Source: Salinibacterium sp. dk2585 (lineage in GTDB: Bacteria > Actinomycetota > Actinomycetes > Actinomycetales > Microbacteriaceae). From it: a stretch of 64,000 bases of DNA. Position numbers and translations under genes: made by a program. Shown here piece by piece: positions 15,942 to 23,513 of this stretch. A model generated the notes under the pieces. That model made no database searches. It worked only from the letters and a program-made list of their open reading frames with translations, and was not told the origin of the DNA. Every line of letters starts with the position of its first letter. Position 1 is the stretch's first letter. The stretch lies in contig NZ_CP042856.1 of the NCBI RefSeq assembly GCF_008001035.1, positions 1,240,001 through 1,304,000 on the forward strand, given 5' to 3'.

Positions 15942-17174
15942 CTAGCCCAGGCGAATGCCCAGGAGGGCGTCGATCGCGTCGACGAGCGCGCGCGTGGCAG
16001 GCCGTCCCGCCGCGACGTGTGCATCGATCTGTTCGAGGGCGCGTGGCGTATCGAGGTCGTGGCTCAGGGTCTCGCGCAGCACGGCGACCTTCGGGTCGGT
16101 GTCGACGGCGTCGCAGTCGGCTGCCCAGTCGCTCCACCTGCTGAGTCGCACGTTGGCGCGGCGCACGTGCGCGTCGGTCCACTCCCAGTCGCTGCGGTAA
16201 TGCTCCGACAGGAGGGCGAGGCGGATGGCGCGGGGGTCGACTCCCGACGCAACAAGCCGCGAGACCAGCACCAGGTTGCCGAGCGACTTGCTCATCTTCT
16301 CGCCCTGGTAGGCGACCATCCCCGTGTGGGAGTAGATCTCGGCGAGGGGCGCTCCCGTGAGGGCGGCGACGTGGCCGGCGCTGAACTCGTGGTGCGGGAA
16401 GATCAGGTCTGAGCCGCCGCCGTTGACCGTGATGGTCTCGTCATGACGATCGAGGGCGATGACGGCGCATTCGATGTGCCAGCCGGGACGCCCTCGCCCG
16501 AGCACCGAGTCCCACGCGGGCTCACCTGCGCGCTCCGCACGCCACAGGAGCGGGTCGAGCGGGTCGCGCTTGCCGGGACGCTCGGGGTCTCCCCCGCGCT
16601 CGGCCGAGAGGCGCATCATCGTCTCGCGGTCGAGCCCGCTCTCGCTGCCCAGCGACCAGGCGGCGTTCGCCGCCGCGGCGCTGTCGAAGTAGAGGTCATC
16701 GTCGGCGTCCTCGCTCGGCACCCGGTAGGCGATACCCGACTGCAGGAGGCGCGCCACGGCATCCGCGACGTCATCGATGACCTCGGTGACGCCCACATAG
16801 TGCTGCGGCGGGATGACACGCAGGTGCTGCATGTCGGAGCGGAAGAGCTCGATCTGGGAGGCGGCGAGTTCGCGCCAGTCGACGCCCGTCGCGGCGGCGC
16901 GCTCGAGCAGCGGGTCATCGACGTCGGTGATGTTCTGCACGTAGCGCACGTCCTTGCCCGCGTCGAGCCAGACGCGAACGAGGGTGTCGTAGGCCAGGTA
17001 GGTCGCCGCGTGCCCAAGGTGCGTCGCGTCGTATGGCGTGATGCCGCACACGTACAGCGAGGCGTGGGCATTCGAGCATGCCCGCTTGAGTGCGCCCGCC
17101 GCCGTGTCGAAGAGTTCGGGGATCGGCCCTGTGCCGGAGAGGGACGGTACTGAGGGGTGGCTCCAGGACTTCAC
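15942..17174 (-). CDS. mshC: cysteine:glucosaminyl-inositol ligase MshC (mycothiol synthesis)
   Basis: 410 aa. It resembles cysteinyl-tRNA synthetase, with the HIGH-like segment YVCGITPYDATHLGHAATY and KMSKS loop GEKMSKSLGN, but VCGITPYDATHLGHA is the MshC form and the tRNA-binding C-terminal domain of CysS is missing. MshC joins cysteine to GlcN-Ins with ATP, the penultimate step of mycothiol biosynthesis. The zinc ligands are expected at the Cys of CGIT and at later Cys/His residues. It is convergent with the PAC2 gene and 9 nt from uppP. Confidence 0.94.
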   Translation of the reverse strand: MKSWSHPSVPSLSGTGPIPELFDTAAGALKRACSNAHASLYVCGITPYDATHLGHAATYLAYDTLVRVWLDAGKDVRYVQNITDVDDPLLERAAATGVDWRELAASQIELFRSDMQHLRVIPPQHYVGVTEVIDDVADAVARLLQSGIAYRVPSEDADDDLYFDSAAAANAAWSLGSESGLDRETMMRLSAERGGDPERPGKRDPLDPLLWRAERAGEPAWDSVLGRGRPGWHIECAVIALDRHDETITVNGGGSDLIFPHHEFSAGHVAALTGAPLAEIYSHTGMVAYQGEKMSKSLGNLVLVSRLVASGVDPRAIRLALLSEHYRSDWEWTDAHVRRANVRLSRWSDWAADCDAVDTDPKVAVLRETLSHDLDTPRALEQIDAHVAAGRPATRALVDAIDALLGIRLG

Positions 17175-17183
17175 CCCTCCAGC

Positions 17184-18038
17184 CTAGATCGCTTCGATGA
17201 CGCCCATTGACAGGAGCACGAGCAGCACTCCGCCAAGTGCGAGGCGATAGATCACGAAGGGCAGGAAGGAGCGCTTCGAGATGTAGGCCATGAGGAACGC
17301 GATGACGGCCCAGCCGACGCCGAAGGCGACGACGGTGGCGACGAGAGTCTCGAGCGGCCCGTAGACCTCGACGCAGGCCTCGACGGCGGGATCGCAGGTG
17401 AGGCCGTGGTAGAGCTCGTAGAAGCCGCTGCCGAAGACGGCGGGGATCGCGAGGAGGAATGCGAAGCGGGCGGCGGCAGGTCGCGTGTAGCCGAGGGCGA
17501 GTCCTGCGCTTGTCGTGGCGCCGGAGCGGGAGACGCCGGGAACGAGGGCGAGCATCTGGGCGAGTCCGATGAGGATCCCGTCGCGGTAGGTCATTTCGCG
17601 CATCTCACGCGTGCGGCGGCCCCACCAGTCGGCCGCCCACAGCAGCAGGCCGAAGACGATCAGCACGATCGCGACCAGCCAGAGTGAGCGGAAGGCGGAG
17701 CGGATGTACTCCTGCGCGAAGAAACCGACGAGCACGATTGGCACGGTGCCGATGATGACGAGCCAGCCGAGGCGCACATCCGGGTCGTTCTTGGGGATGT
17801 TCTCGCTGGCGCGCCAGTGTCGGAACCATCGCCCGATGATGCGGGTGATGTCCTTCCAGAAGTAGATGACGACGGCCGCCTCCGTGCCCAGCTGCGTGAT
17901 GGCGGTGAAGGTCGCGCCGGGGTCGGTCGCCGATGGCAGGATCTCGCCCACGATGCGCAGGTGGGCGCTCGAGGAGATCGGCAGGAACTCCGTGAGGCCC
18001 TGGACCAGGCCGAGGATGATCGCCTCGATGAAACTCAT
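17184..18038 (-). CDS. uppP: undecaprenyl-diphosphatase UppP/BacA
   Basis: 284 aa from ATG 18036-18038 with AGGGAG upstream. About eight membrane helices. It carries the family motifs: GLTEFLPISSSAHL at the N-terminus with the catalytic Glu, and PGVSRSGATTSAGLALGY. It dephosphorylates undecaprenyl pyrophosphate to recycle the cell-wall carrier lipid and can give bacitracin tolerance. Confidence 0.96.
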   Translation of the reverse strand: MSFIEAIILGLVQGLTEFLPISSSAHLRIVGEILPSATDPGATFTAITQLGTEAAVVIYFWKDITRIIGRWFRHWRASENIPKNDPDVRLGWLVIIGTVPIVLVGFFAQEYIRSAFRSLWLVAIVLIVFGLLLWAADWWGRRTREMREMTYRDGILIGLAQMLALVPGVSRSGATTSAGLALGYTRPAAARFAFLLAIPAVFGSGFYELYHGLTCDPAVEACVEVYGPLETLVATVVAFGVGWAVIAFLMAYISKRSFLPFVIYRLALGGVLLVLLSMGVIEAI

Positions 18039-18104
18039 GGGACTCCCTGTCGATCGGTGGGTTGAGTCGGCGCGCAAGCGCCGTATCGAAACCCGGCAAC
18101 CGCC

Positions 18105-19427
18105 TTAGTATTCCAGCAACAGGTCCCGAAGCACGCGCCGTCCGAACACCAGCGAGTCGAGCGGTACCCGTTCGTCGACCCCGTGGAACATGCCCGGGAA
18201 GTCCAGGTCTGCCGGCAGCTTGAGGGGCGCGAAGCCGAAGCCGCGGATGCCGAGCTTGCTGAGCGCTTTGTTGTCGGTGCCGGCGGCGAGCAGGTAGGGC
18301 AGCACGGGCGCGCCGGGGTCGTGGCGTTCCAGCGTGGTCTTGACAGCGTCGACCAGCGCGCCGTCGAAGGTCGTCTCGGTGCCGACGTCGCGGAAGGACG
18401 TCACGACCTCGATGTCGGGCCCGACAGCATCCTGGATCGCGGCCAGTACGGCGTCTTCTTCGCCGGGGAAGGCGCGGATGTCGAGCGCCGCCTCTGCCGT
18501 GTCGGGGATGACGTTGTGCTTGTAGCCGGAGGCGAGCATGGTCGGATTCGCAGTGTTGCGCAGGGAGGCCTGGATCCAGTTGGAGGCCGTGCCGGTCGCG
18601 AGGGCGAGCTCGTCGGGGCCGACGCGCTGCGGGTCGACGCCGAGGATGCGGGCGATCTCGCCCAGCAACTGCTCGGTCGTGTCGGTGAGGCGCACGGGCC
18701 ATTCGAGTTTTCCGACCTTGGCGACGGCTTCGGCGAGGCGCGTGATGGCGTTATCGGGGTGGATACGTGAACCGTGGCCTGCCGTGCCGCGGGCGACGAG
18801 CTTCGCCCAGATGAGCGCCTTCTCCCCCGTCTGCAGCAGGTAGGCGCGCTGCTCACCGACCGTGATGGAGTAGCCGCCGACCTCGCTGATGGCCTCCGTC
18901 GCCCCCTCGAAGAGCTCAGGATGCTCGCGCACGAGGTAGCCGGAACCGAACACGCCGCCCGCCTCCTCGTCGGCGAAGAAGGCGATGATGAGGTCGCGGG
19001 CGGGCCGCTCCCCCGACTTCAGGATGTCGCCGAGGGCGGTGAGGATCATGGCGTCCATGTTCTTCATGTCGACCGCGCCACGCCCCCACAGCATCCCGTC
19101 TTTGATGACGCCCTCGAAGGGGTCGACGCTCCAGTTGTCGGCCACCGCCGGCACGACGTCGAGGTGACCGTGCACGACAAGCTTGCCCTTCTCGCGGCTT
19201 GACCCTGTCGAAACCCCGTGGCCCTTTACATGGGCGATGACGCTCGTGCGGCCGGGTGCCCCCTCGAACATGAGCGGCTCCAGGCCGAGCTCGATGAGCT
19301 TCTGGCCGACGTACTCCGCGGCATCCGTCTCGCCGTTGGACCTGCCCTCGCCGTAGTTCGTGGTGTCGAAGCGGATCAGGTCGCGCGCGATGATGGCCGT
19401 CTCGTCGAGTTGCGCCTCAGTCGTCAT
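18105..19427 (-). CDS. M20-family metallopeptidase (dipeptidase)
   Basis: 440 aa. M20 zinc motifs: VVHGHLDVVPA, WGRGAVDMKNMDA, FADEEAGG and the C-terminal TDNKALSKLGIRGFGFAPL. A central dimerisation domain lies between about residues 200 and 310. It is cytosolic, with no signal peptide. TAGCGT lies 6 nt before the ATG (19434-19439), and the only Shine-Dalgarno-like GGAGGT abuts the start, so the mRNA may be leaderless. The substrate (dipeptide or acylated amino acid) is unresolved. Confidence 0.92.
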   Translation of the reverse strand: MTTEAQLDETAIIARDLIRFDTTNYGEGRSNGETDAAEYVGQKLIELGLEPLMFEGAPGRTSVIAHVKGHGVSTGSSREKGKLVVHGHLDVVPAVADNWSVDPFEGVIKDGMLWGRGAVDMKNMDAMILTALGDILKSGERPARDLIIAFFADEEAGGVFGSGYLVREHPELFEGATEAISEVGGYSITVGEQRAYLLQTGEKALIWAKLVARGTAGHGSRIHPDNAITRLAEAVAKVGKLEWPVRLTDTTEQLLGEIARILGVDPQRVGPDELALATGTASNWIQASLRNTANPTMLASGYKHNVIPDTAEAALDIRAFPGEEDAVLAAIQDAVGPDIEVVTSFRDVGTETTFDGALVDAVKTTLERHDPGAPVLPYLLAAGTDNKALSKLGIRGFGFAPLKLPADLDFPGMFHGVDERVPLDSLVFGRRVLRDLLLEY

Positions 19428-19433
19428 ACCTCC

Positions 19434-19439
19434 ACGCTA
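19434..19439 (-). promoter_or_regulatory. putative -10 box of leaderless M20 peptidase mRNA
   Basis: TAGCGT on the minus strand, followed by 6 nt and the ATG at 19427. The geometry matches the leaderless promoters proposed for the other genes listed here. Confidence 0.4.
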
Positions 19440-19528
19440 TCGCCCGAGGGCGTGGTGCGTCTCATGTGCAAAAGGGGGTCCCGGATCATGCTAAAGTCGT
19501 ACCTCGTTGCGCAAGCGACAGACATCCG

Positions 19529-19613
19529 GTCCGGATGGCGGAATTGGTAGACGCGCTAGCTTGAGGTGCTAGTGCCCGTATAGGGCGTGGGGGTTCAAGT
19601 CCCCCTTCGGACA
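19529..19613 (+). tRNA. tRNA-Leu (GAG anticodon)
   Basis: The cloverleaf can be folded by eye. The acceptor GTCCGGA pairs with TTCGGAC (one G-U), the anticodon stem CTAGC/GCTAG encloses TTGAGGT with anticodon GAG, a long variable arm follows (class II), and the T arm is GGGGGTTCAAGTCCCCC. Discriminator A at 19613; CCA is not encoded. TAAAGT at 19494-19499 may be its -10 box. Its last bases form one copy of the 16-bp repeat flanking an inserted element. Confidence 0.96.
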
Positions 19614-19617
19614 CAGA
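19602..19617 (+). repeat. 16-bp direct repeat, left copy (tRNA-Leu 3' end)
   Basis: CCCCTTCGGACACAGA; it covers the end of tRNA-Leu and recurs exactly at 20339-20354. The two copies directly abut the inverted-repeat ends of the 721-bp element between them, as a target-site duplication should. Confidence 0.85.
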
Positions 19618-20338
19618 TGTGATGTCCCAGGACATCGTGAACGGCTGAACCCCCGGTTTCGGGGGTTCAGCCGTTGTTTGCTTGGTATCCCTTGTTGGGG
19701 TTGAGGGTGAATTCGGCGAGGACTGTGCCGTCGTGGGTGATGACGGTGGCGTTGTTGTTGTGGATGAGGGCGATGATGTCGGTGCGGGCGTGGGGGCGTC
19801 CGATTCCGAGGTGGAGCATGCGGCCTGAGTGGCGGAGGCTGATCTTTCCGTCGTTGTCGATCGTGTCGTAGCGGGTTGTCTGGCGACGGTGCCGGCGGCG
19901 GTGAGGATGCGCCAGATCGTGGTGCGACCGACGCGGATGCCCTCTCGGGCGAGGTGGGCTTGGATGGTGTCCGCGCCGGAATCGAGTCCGGCTTGGGTGA
20001 GGTCCTTGCGCAGCGTCAGTATGCGGGCGCGAACAGGTTCGGCGGTCTGGTTCGGGCTTGAGACGGGTCGGCGTGATCTCGACTCGAAGGCTGCATCTCC
20101 CTCCGTTAGCCAGCGATGATGCGGCTTGTGGACGAGGGACTTGGAGACTCCGTGGCGTCGGGCGACCTCGGCGTAGGAGAGGTTCTGGATGGTCACGGCC
20201 TTGATCAGCACCTCGGCTTTGCTCATCCCCTGACCGTGGCGAGAAAGCGTTCACGATGTCTTGGGACATGCCGCAGTCGACCGGCGGATCGTTCACGATG
20301 TCCCGAGACATGCGTTCACGATGTCCTGAAACCAGACA
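19618..20338 (-). mobile_element. 721-bp miniature IS481-family element with internal deletion
   Basis: The ends are TGT...ACA with imperfect terminal inverted repeats at 19618-19642 and 20314-20338 that share a perfect 15-bp core (CAGGACATCGTGAAC and its complement). A 13-mer, CGTTCACGATGTC, occurs four times: inverted at 19631-19643 and direct at 20248-20260, 20290-20302 and 20313-20325, probably transposase binding sites. The only gene inside is a transposase lacking its catalytic core. The 16-bp flanking repeats mark the target site. Confidence 0.85.
19667..20226 (-). pseudogene. IS481-type transposase with DDE core deleted and frameshift
   Basis: The N-terminal part starts at 20226 and encodes the two helix-turn-helix units (SYAEVARRHGVSKSLVHK; GREGIRVGRTTIWRILTAAGTVAR-like segment). 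At about 19880 the reading frame switches directly into the typical C-terminal tail of IS481 transposases (TRYDTIDNDGKISLRHSGRM, then TLNPNKGYQ) in another frame, ending at 19667. The whole DDE catalytic core expected between them is missing, so the product cannot transpose on its own. The open frame would otherwise run through tRNA-Leu, an artefact. Confidence 0.85.
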
Positions 20339-20354
20339 CCCCTTCGGACACAGA
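20339..20354 (+). repeat. 16-bp direct repeat, right copy
   Basis: Exact second copy of CCCCTTCGGACACAGA, immediately after the right inverted repeat of the IS481 derivative. Without the insert, the tRNA-Leu end would run directly into the sequence at 20355. Confidence 0.85.
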
Positions 20355-20474
20355 GACTAGTTCGTAAAATCGAACGGTCATCTCCGGAAAATAGGTCGAC
20401 GTGGTCACTGAGGTGGCTGCCCGGCCTTTTTTCATGCCCGGATGCGGCCTGGATGCTTCGCGAGCCGGCGCGAG

Positions 20475-20526
20475 ACGCGCGGTTTAACGACGAAACGGCG
20501 CGCCTGAGTGATTTCAGGCGCGCCGT
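20475..20526. terminator. TTTAACGA motif plus strong hairpin, island-left copy
   Basis: ACGCGCGGTTTAACGA (20475-20490) is followed by a 13-bp perfect hairpin (arms 20495-20507 and 20514-20526, 6-nt loop). A T-run after GGCC lies upstream at 20423-20432. It may terminate the tRNA-Leu transcript. A related copy occurs at 33984-34030. The rest of 20355-20570 shows no gene. Confidence 0.6.
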
Positions 20527-20569
20527 ATCGTTCGGTCTTGCGGTGTGATGTCTGTGATTCAGCCTCGGG

Positions 20570-20742
20570 CTATCGCCGCTGAGGCGCGGTGACCTCGGGC
20601 GGGTCGATGTGGCCGGGGCTCTGCCAGTACGCGTCTGCGGCGTATCTGGTCTTCGAGCCGAAGGTTCCCTTGGCTTGAAGTCGCTGTTGGAAGAAGGTCA
20701 GCATTTGGCGGAGGTTCTCTGCGACGAGTGCGAGGGCGATGT
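20570..20742 (-). pseudogene. C-terminal remnant of a transposase-like gene, cut by the IS3 element
   Basis: On the minus strand the frame before the IS3 end reads IALALVAENLRQMLTFFQQR and continues to a stop at 20570. The ALVAENLR pattern resembles the C-terminal end of some actinobacterial DDE transposases, but the family cannot be named. The rest of the gene is absent: the IS3 inverted repeat begins at 20743, and nothing matching is seen on its far side (22085-22203). Confidence 0.45.
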
Positions 20743-20767
20743 GAATCGCCCCGGCATGTCCGGAGAC
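20743..20767 (+). repeat. left terminal inverted repeat of the IS3 element
   Basis: 25 bp beginning TGAATCGCCCCGG; its exact reverse complement ends the element at 22060-22084. Confidence 0.9.
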
Positions 20768-20792
20768 AGAGTTCTTTGGAAGGATCTGTCTC

Positions 20793-21116
20793 ATGGCACG
20801 ACCCAGCAAGTATCCGCGCGAGCTTCGTGAGCGCGCTGTCCGTATGGTCGCCGAGGTGCGCCCTGACTATCCGAGCGAGTACGCCGCGCTGAGCGCGGTC
20901 GCGAAGATGCTCGGCGTCGGCTCATCGGAGACAATCCGTCTCTGGTGCCGCCGCGCCGAGGTTGACACCGGGCAGCGTCCCGGGCTGACGACCGAGGCGC
21001 AGGCGGAGATCAAGAAGCTCAAGCGCGAAAACGCTGAGTTGCGTCGGGCGAACGAGATTTTGAAGGCGGCGTCAGCTTTCTTCGCGGCCGAACTCGACCG
21101 GCCACATCAGCGATAG
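20793..21116 (+). CDS. IS3-family transposase OrfA
   Basis: 107 aa: an N-terminal helix-turn-helix (KYPRELRERAVRMVAE, then AVAKMLGVGSSETIRLWCRR) and a leucine-zipper helix (KKLKRENAELRRANEILKAA). OrfA binds the inverted repeats and, through -1 frameshifting near GCTTTCTTCG at its end, supplies the N-terminus of the OrfAB transposase. The OrfB frame is -1 relative to this gene. Confidence 0.92.
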   Translation: MARPSKYPRELRERAVRMVAEVRPDYPSEYAALSAVAKMLGVGSSETIRLWCRRAEVDTGQRPGLTTEAQAEIKKLKRENAELRRANEILKAASAFFAAELDRPHQR

Positions 21117-21157
21117 TCGCCTTCATCGAGGCGCACAAGGACCGCACCGATGGCGGT

Positions 21158-22045
21158 TTGCGGTGGGGTGTCGAGTCGATCTGTTCCGTGCTCACTGAGC
21201 ACGGGGCACGGATCGCCCCATCGACCTATTACGACGCCCGAGGACGCGGTCCCTCGGCGCGCGTGCTGGCAGATGAACGGTGGAAGCAGATCATCTTGAC
21301 CACCTGGCAGGCGCAGCGCCGGCTCCTGGGCGCCCGCAAGCTCTGGCTACGACTCCGCCGCGACGGGCACGACATCGCCCGCTGCACGGTGGAGCGACTC
21401 ATGCGCGAACTTGGGATCGCGGGCGTGGTGCGCGGCAAGCGCCGTCGCCTGGTCGATATCGATCCGCGGGAGACCCGACCGGCTGACCTCGTCGACAGGC
21501 ACTTCGCAAGGCTTCGAGTGAACCAGCTCTGGGTGGCCGATTTCACCTACGTGTGGACGTGGTCCGGCTGGGTTTACGTCGCGTTCGTGTTCGACGCGCA
21601 CTCCCGCCGGATCCTCGGCTGGCGGGCGGCGACCAGCATGACGACGCCGCTCGTGCTCGACTGCCTAGAGATGGCGCTGTTCACCCGCCGCCGTGAGGGC
21701 GCCGACGACTTCACTGCACTGACCCATCACACCGATGCCGGCAGCGTCTACACCTCGATTGCGTTCACCGACCGGCTCGTCGAGGAGGGCATCGACCCCT
21801 CGGTCGGCTCCGTTGGCGATGCCTACGACAACGCCCTGGCCGAGTCGCAGATCGGGCTCTACAAGACCGAGCTCATTCATCACGAAGGCCCATGGCGAGA
21901 CGTTGACCAGGTCGAGGCCGCAACCGCTGGGTGGGTCCACTGGTTCAACACGGAGCGCATCCACGGCTCGATCCACGACCTCACACCCGTCGAACTCGAG
22001 CACCTCGACTACGCTCTGACGGAACCTCTCGAACGAGCGGGCTGA
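21158..22045 (+). CDS. IS3-family transposase OrfB (DDE integrase core)
   Basis: 295 aa from the first in-frame start, but normally expressed as an OrfAB fusion; the frame is open back into the end of orfA. The rve catalytic core is intact: first Asp in WVADFTYV, second in HHTDAGSVYTS, Glu in NALAESQIGLYKTE, with a C-terminal WFNTERIHGSI motif. The element therefore looks potentially active. Confidence 0.92.
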   Translation: MRWGVESICSVLTEHGARIAPSTYYDARGRGPSARVLADERWKQIILTTWQAQRRLLGARKLWLRLRRDGHDIARCTVERLMRELGIAGVVRGKRRRLVDIDPRETRPADLVDRHFARLRVNQLWVADFTYVWTWSGWVYVAFVFDAHSRRILGWRAATSMTTPLVLDCLEMALFTRRREGADDFTALTHHTDAGSVYTSIAFTDRLVEEGIDPSVGSVGDAYDNALAESQIGLYKTELIHHEGPWRDVDQVEAATAGWVHWFNTERIHGSIHDLTPVELEHLDYALTEPLERAG

Positions 22046-22059
22046 CACCAGTAATACGC

Positions 22060-22084
22060 TCTCCGGACATGCCGGGGCGATTCA
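22060..22084 (-). repeat. right terminal inverted repeat of the IS3 element
   Basis: Ends ...GGGGCGATTCA; perfect complement of 20743-20767. Confidence 0.9.
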
Positions 22085-22203
22085 CCAGTTGGGCTGTCTC
22101 TTTCCTGTGGGCGACACACAACTAGCAGAGGCGCCAGCGCCAAGGAAGACGATCCCACGCCGTTGGGAGAAAGCCTGCACTAGGTCCACCGGCCAGAAGT
22201 CGT

Positions 22204-23277
22204 TCACGACTGCAGACAGTTTTCGGTAAGCCTCGCGCCGACGTTGTCAATTAGCGAGGTGTAAGTCTTCTGCTGACTGTACTGTCCGCCGGCTAATCCA
22301 TCCGCGGATGCCAGCGACGCAAGTGGCGCGTTTGCGCTTTGAGCCAGAGGTACCAAGCTTCGCAAGTTGGGCACGTCACCCAGCTTGAGTGCTTCTAGCT
22401 GCAGTGCAGGAATAGCAAGCGCGTGCAGATGGGCAGCTACCTGTGAAGGGACCTGATTGAGAATTTGATCGTATGCGACCGTGGCTCGGCGCTCGCCTCG
22501 AATAGTGACTGTCGAGTATTGCTGAATTGTGTAGCCAGCGAACCCACGCTCGATTGACAGCTCGGCTGGTATCGAGAAACGGGCTGTCGCGCCGGGGTTA
22601 TTGAGGTTACAAAGCGCAACACCCTGTTTGTAGAGACGAACCCAATGGGTCAACCATTCCGCGATGTTCCGCAAGGCCACGATGCTGAAAATGTCTGCTC
22701 CCATGGGCGTGACAAAAAAGTCGGAGGACGCCAGGACTGAACGATTGAGAGCACCGAGTGAAGGTCCCAGATCGAACAGAACTACGTCGTATTCAGCCTC
22801 AAGTCCTTCCAGTAACTGTGTCAGCCACAGTGTCTTGCGAAGTCCGGCGATGTCTCCGGACGTCGCGTCGCGAAACCACTGCCCCAGCTGGTCTTCAAAG
22901 ACGGACATTCTGGGGTGACCAGGGAGTAAGTCCACCGCAAACCGATTCGCCACGGCGCGCACAGGTGTCACTGTTGCCACCGAACCCTCGCCCTCTTCCA
23001 AAGGCCGGACCGCGTCGTAGATCGTATCGACGCGTAGCGCGTCTCCCCACAGGTCCTCCACGTTCTCGCCCAGGATTCCTTCCACTACTTCATCGGGCCA
23101 ATAGAGCGCAGCACAGCGGTCGGCAGAGAGAATCAACTGTGTTGAGTTGCACTGAGGGTCGAGATCTACGATCAAGACTCGCTTGCCCTCAACCGTCGAG
23201 AGATAGTGCCCCAAGTTGCAGACCAGGGTCGTCTTCCCGACCCCACCCTTGTTGTTGAAGAAGGCAATGGTTTTCAC
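22204..23277 (-). CDS. ParA-family ATPase (orphan)
   Basis: 357 aa from GTG 23277 (a TTG at 23286 is the alternative). Deviant Walker A NKGGVGKTT at residues 9-17, Walker A-prime VDLDPQCNST near 38, and Walker B VVLFDLGPSLGALNRS near 165, as in ParA/Soj/MinD ATPases. The family uses ATP cycling on DNA to position plasmids, chromosomes or protein cargo. No parB or parS-like repeat is seen beside it. It has a longer C-terminal region than plain ParA (about residues 245-357) with no recognised domain. Low-GC codon use compared with flanking core genes suggests transfer. Confidence 0.88.
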   Translation of the reverse strand: MKTIAFFNNKGGVGKTTLVCNLGHYLSTVEGKRVLIVDLDPQCNSTQLILSADRCAALYWPDEVVEGILGENVEDLWGDALRVDTIYDAVRPLEEGEGSVATVTPVRAVANRFAVDLLPGHPRMSVFEDQLGQWFRDATSGDIAGLRKTLWLTQLLEGLEAEYDVVLFDLGPSLGALNRSVLASSDFFVTPMGADIFSIVALRNIAEWLTHWVRLYKQGVALCNLNNPGATARFSIPAELSIERGFAGYTIQQYSTVTIRGERRATVAYDQILNQVPSQVAAHLHALAIPALQLEALKLGDVPNLRSLVPLAQSANAPLASLASADGLAGGQYSQQKTYTSLIDNVGARLTENCLQS

Positions 23278-23513
23278 TAGGTCCAACTCTCGCTATCGTG
23301 GTCAAGCTTCGCTCAGCTTATACAGCACGCTTGGCCTCAGCGTTTCGAAACGGGATCTCCATCCGACCTTCATCGCGCCGGCCTGAGGAAACCAATGCCT
23401 TCTCACGGGCCGCGGCACCCAAATCGGTCCACCAGATGTTCTCGCAGGCTCTACCGGACCTATCTCGTCGGGGTAGCGTGCACCTGGCCCGAAGCAGGTC
23501 GACAGCACCTGAA

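Larger units (their letters stand above)
20743..22084 (+). mobile_element. complete IS3-family insertion sequence
   Basis: 1342 bp with TGAATC...GATTCA ends. The terminal inverted repeats are perfect over 25 bp (20743-20767 and 22060-22084; one further outward base also pairs). It contains orfA and orfB in the usual -1 frame relation. The flanking triplets differ (ATG on the left, CCA on the right), so no target duplication is visible. This suggests recombination or flank loss after insertion. Confidence 0.92.

Noticed and set aside
19486-19667. continuation of the IS481 transposase frame through tRNA-Leu
   Set aside because: The frame is open only by chance past the frameshift; the real tail lies in another frame and ends at 19667.
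23302-23508. 68-codon minus-strand frame just downstream of the 23514-24419 gene
   Set aside because: No ribosome site and no recognisable protein pattern.
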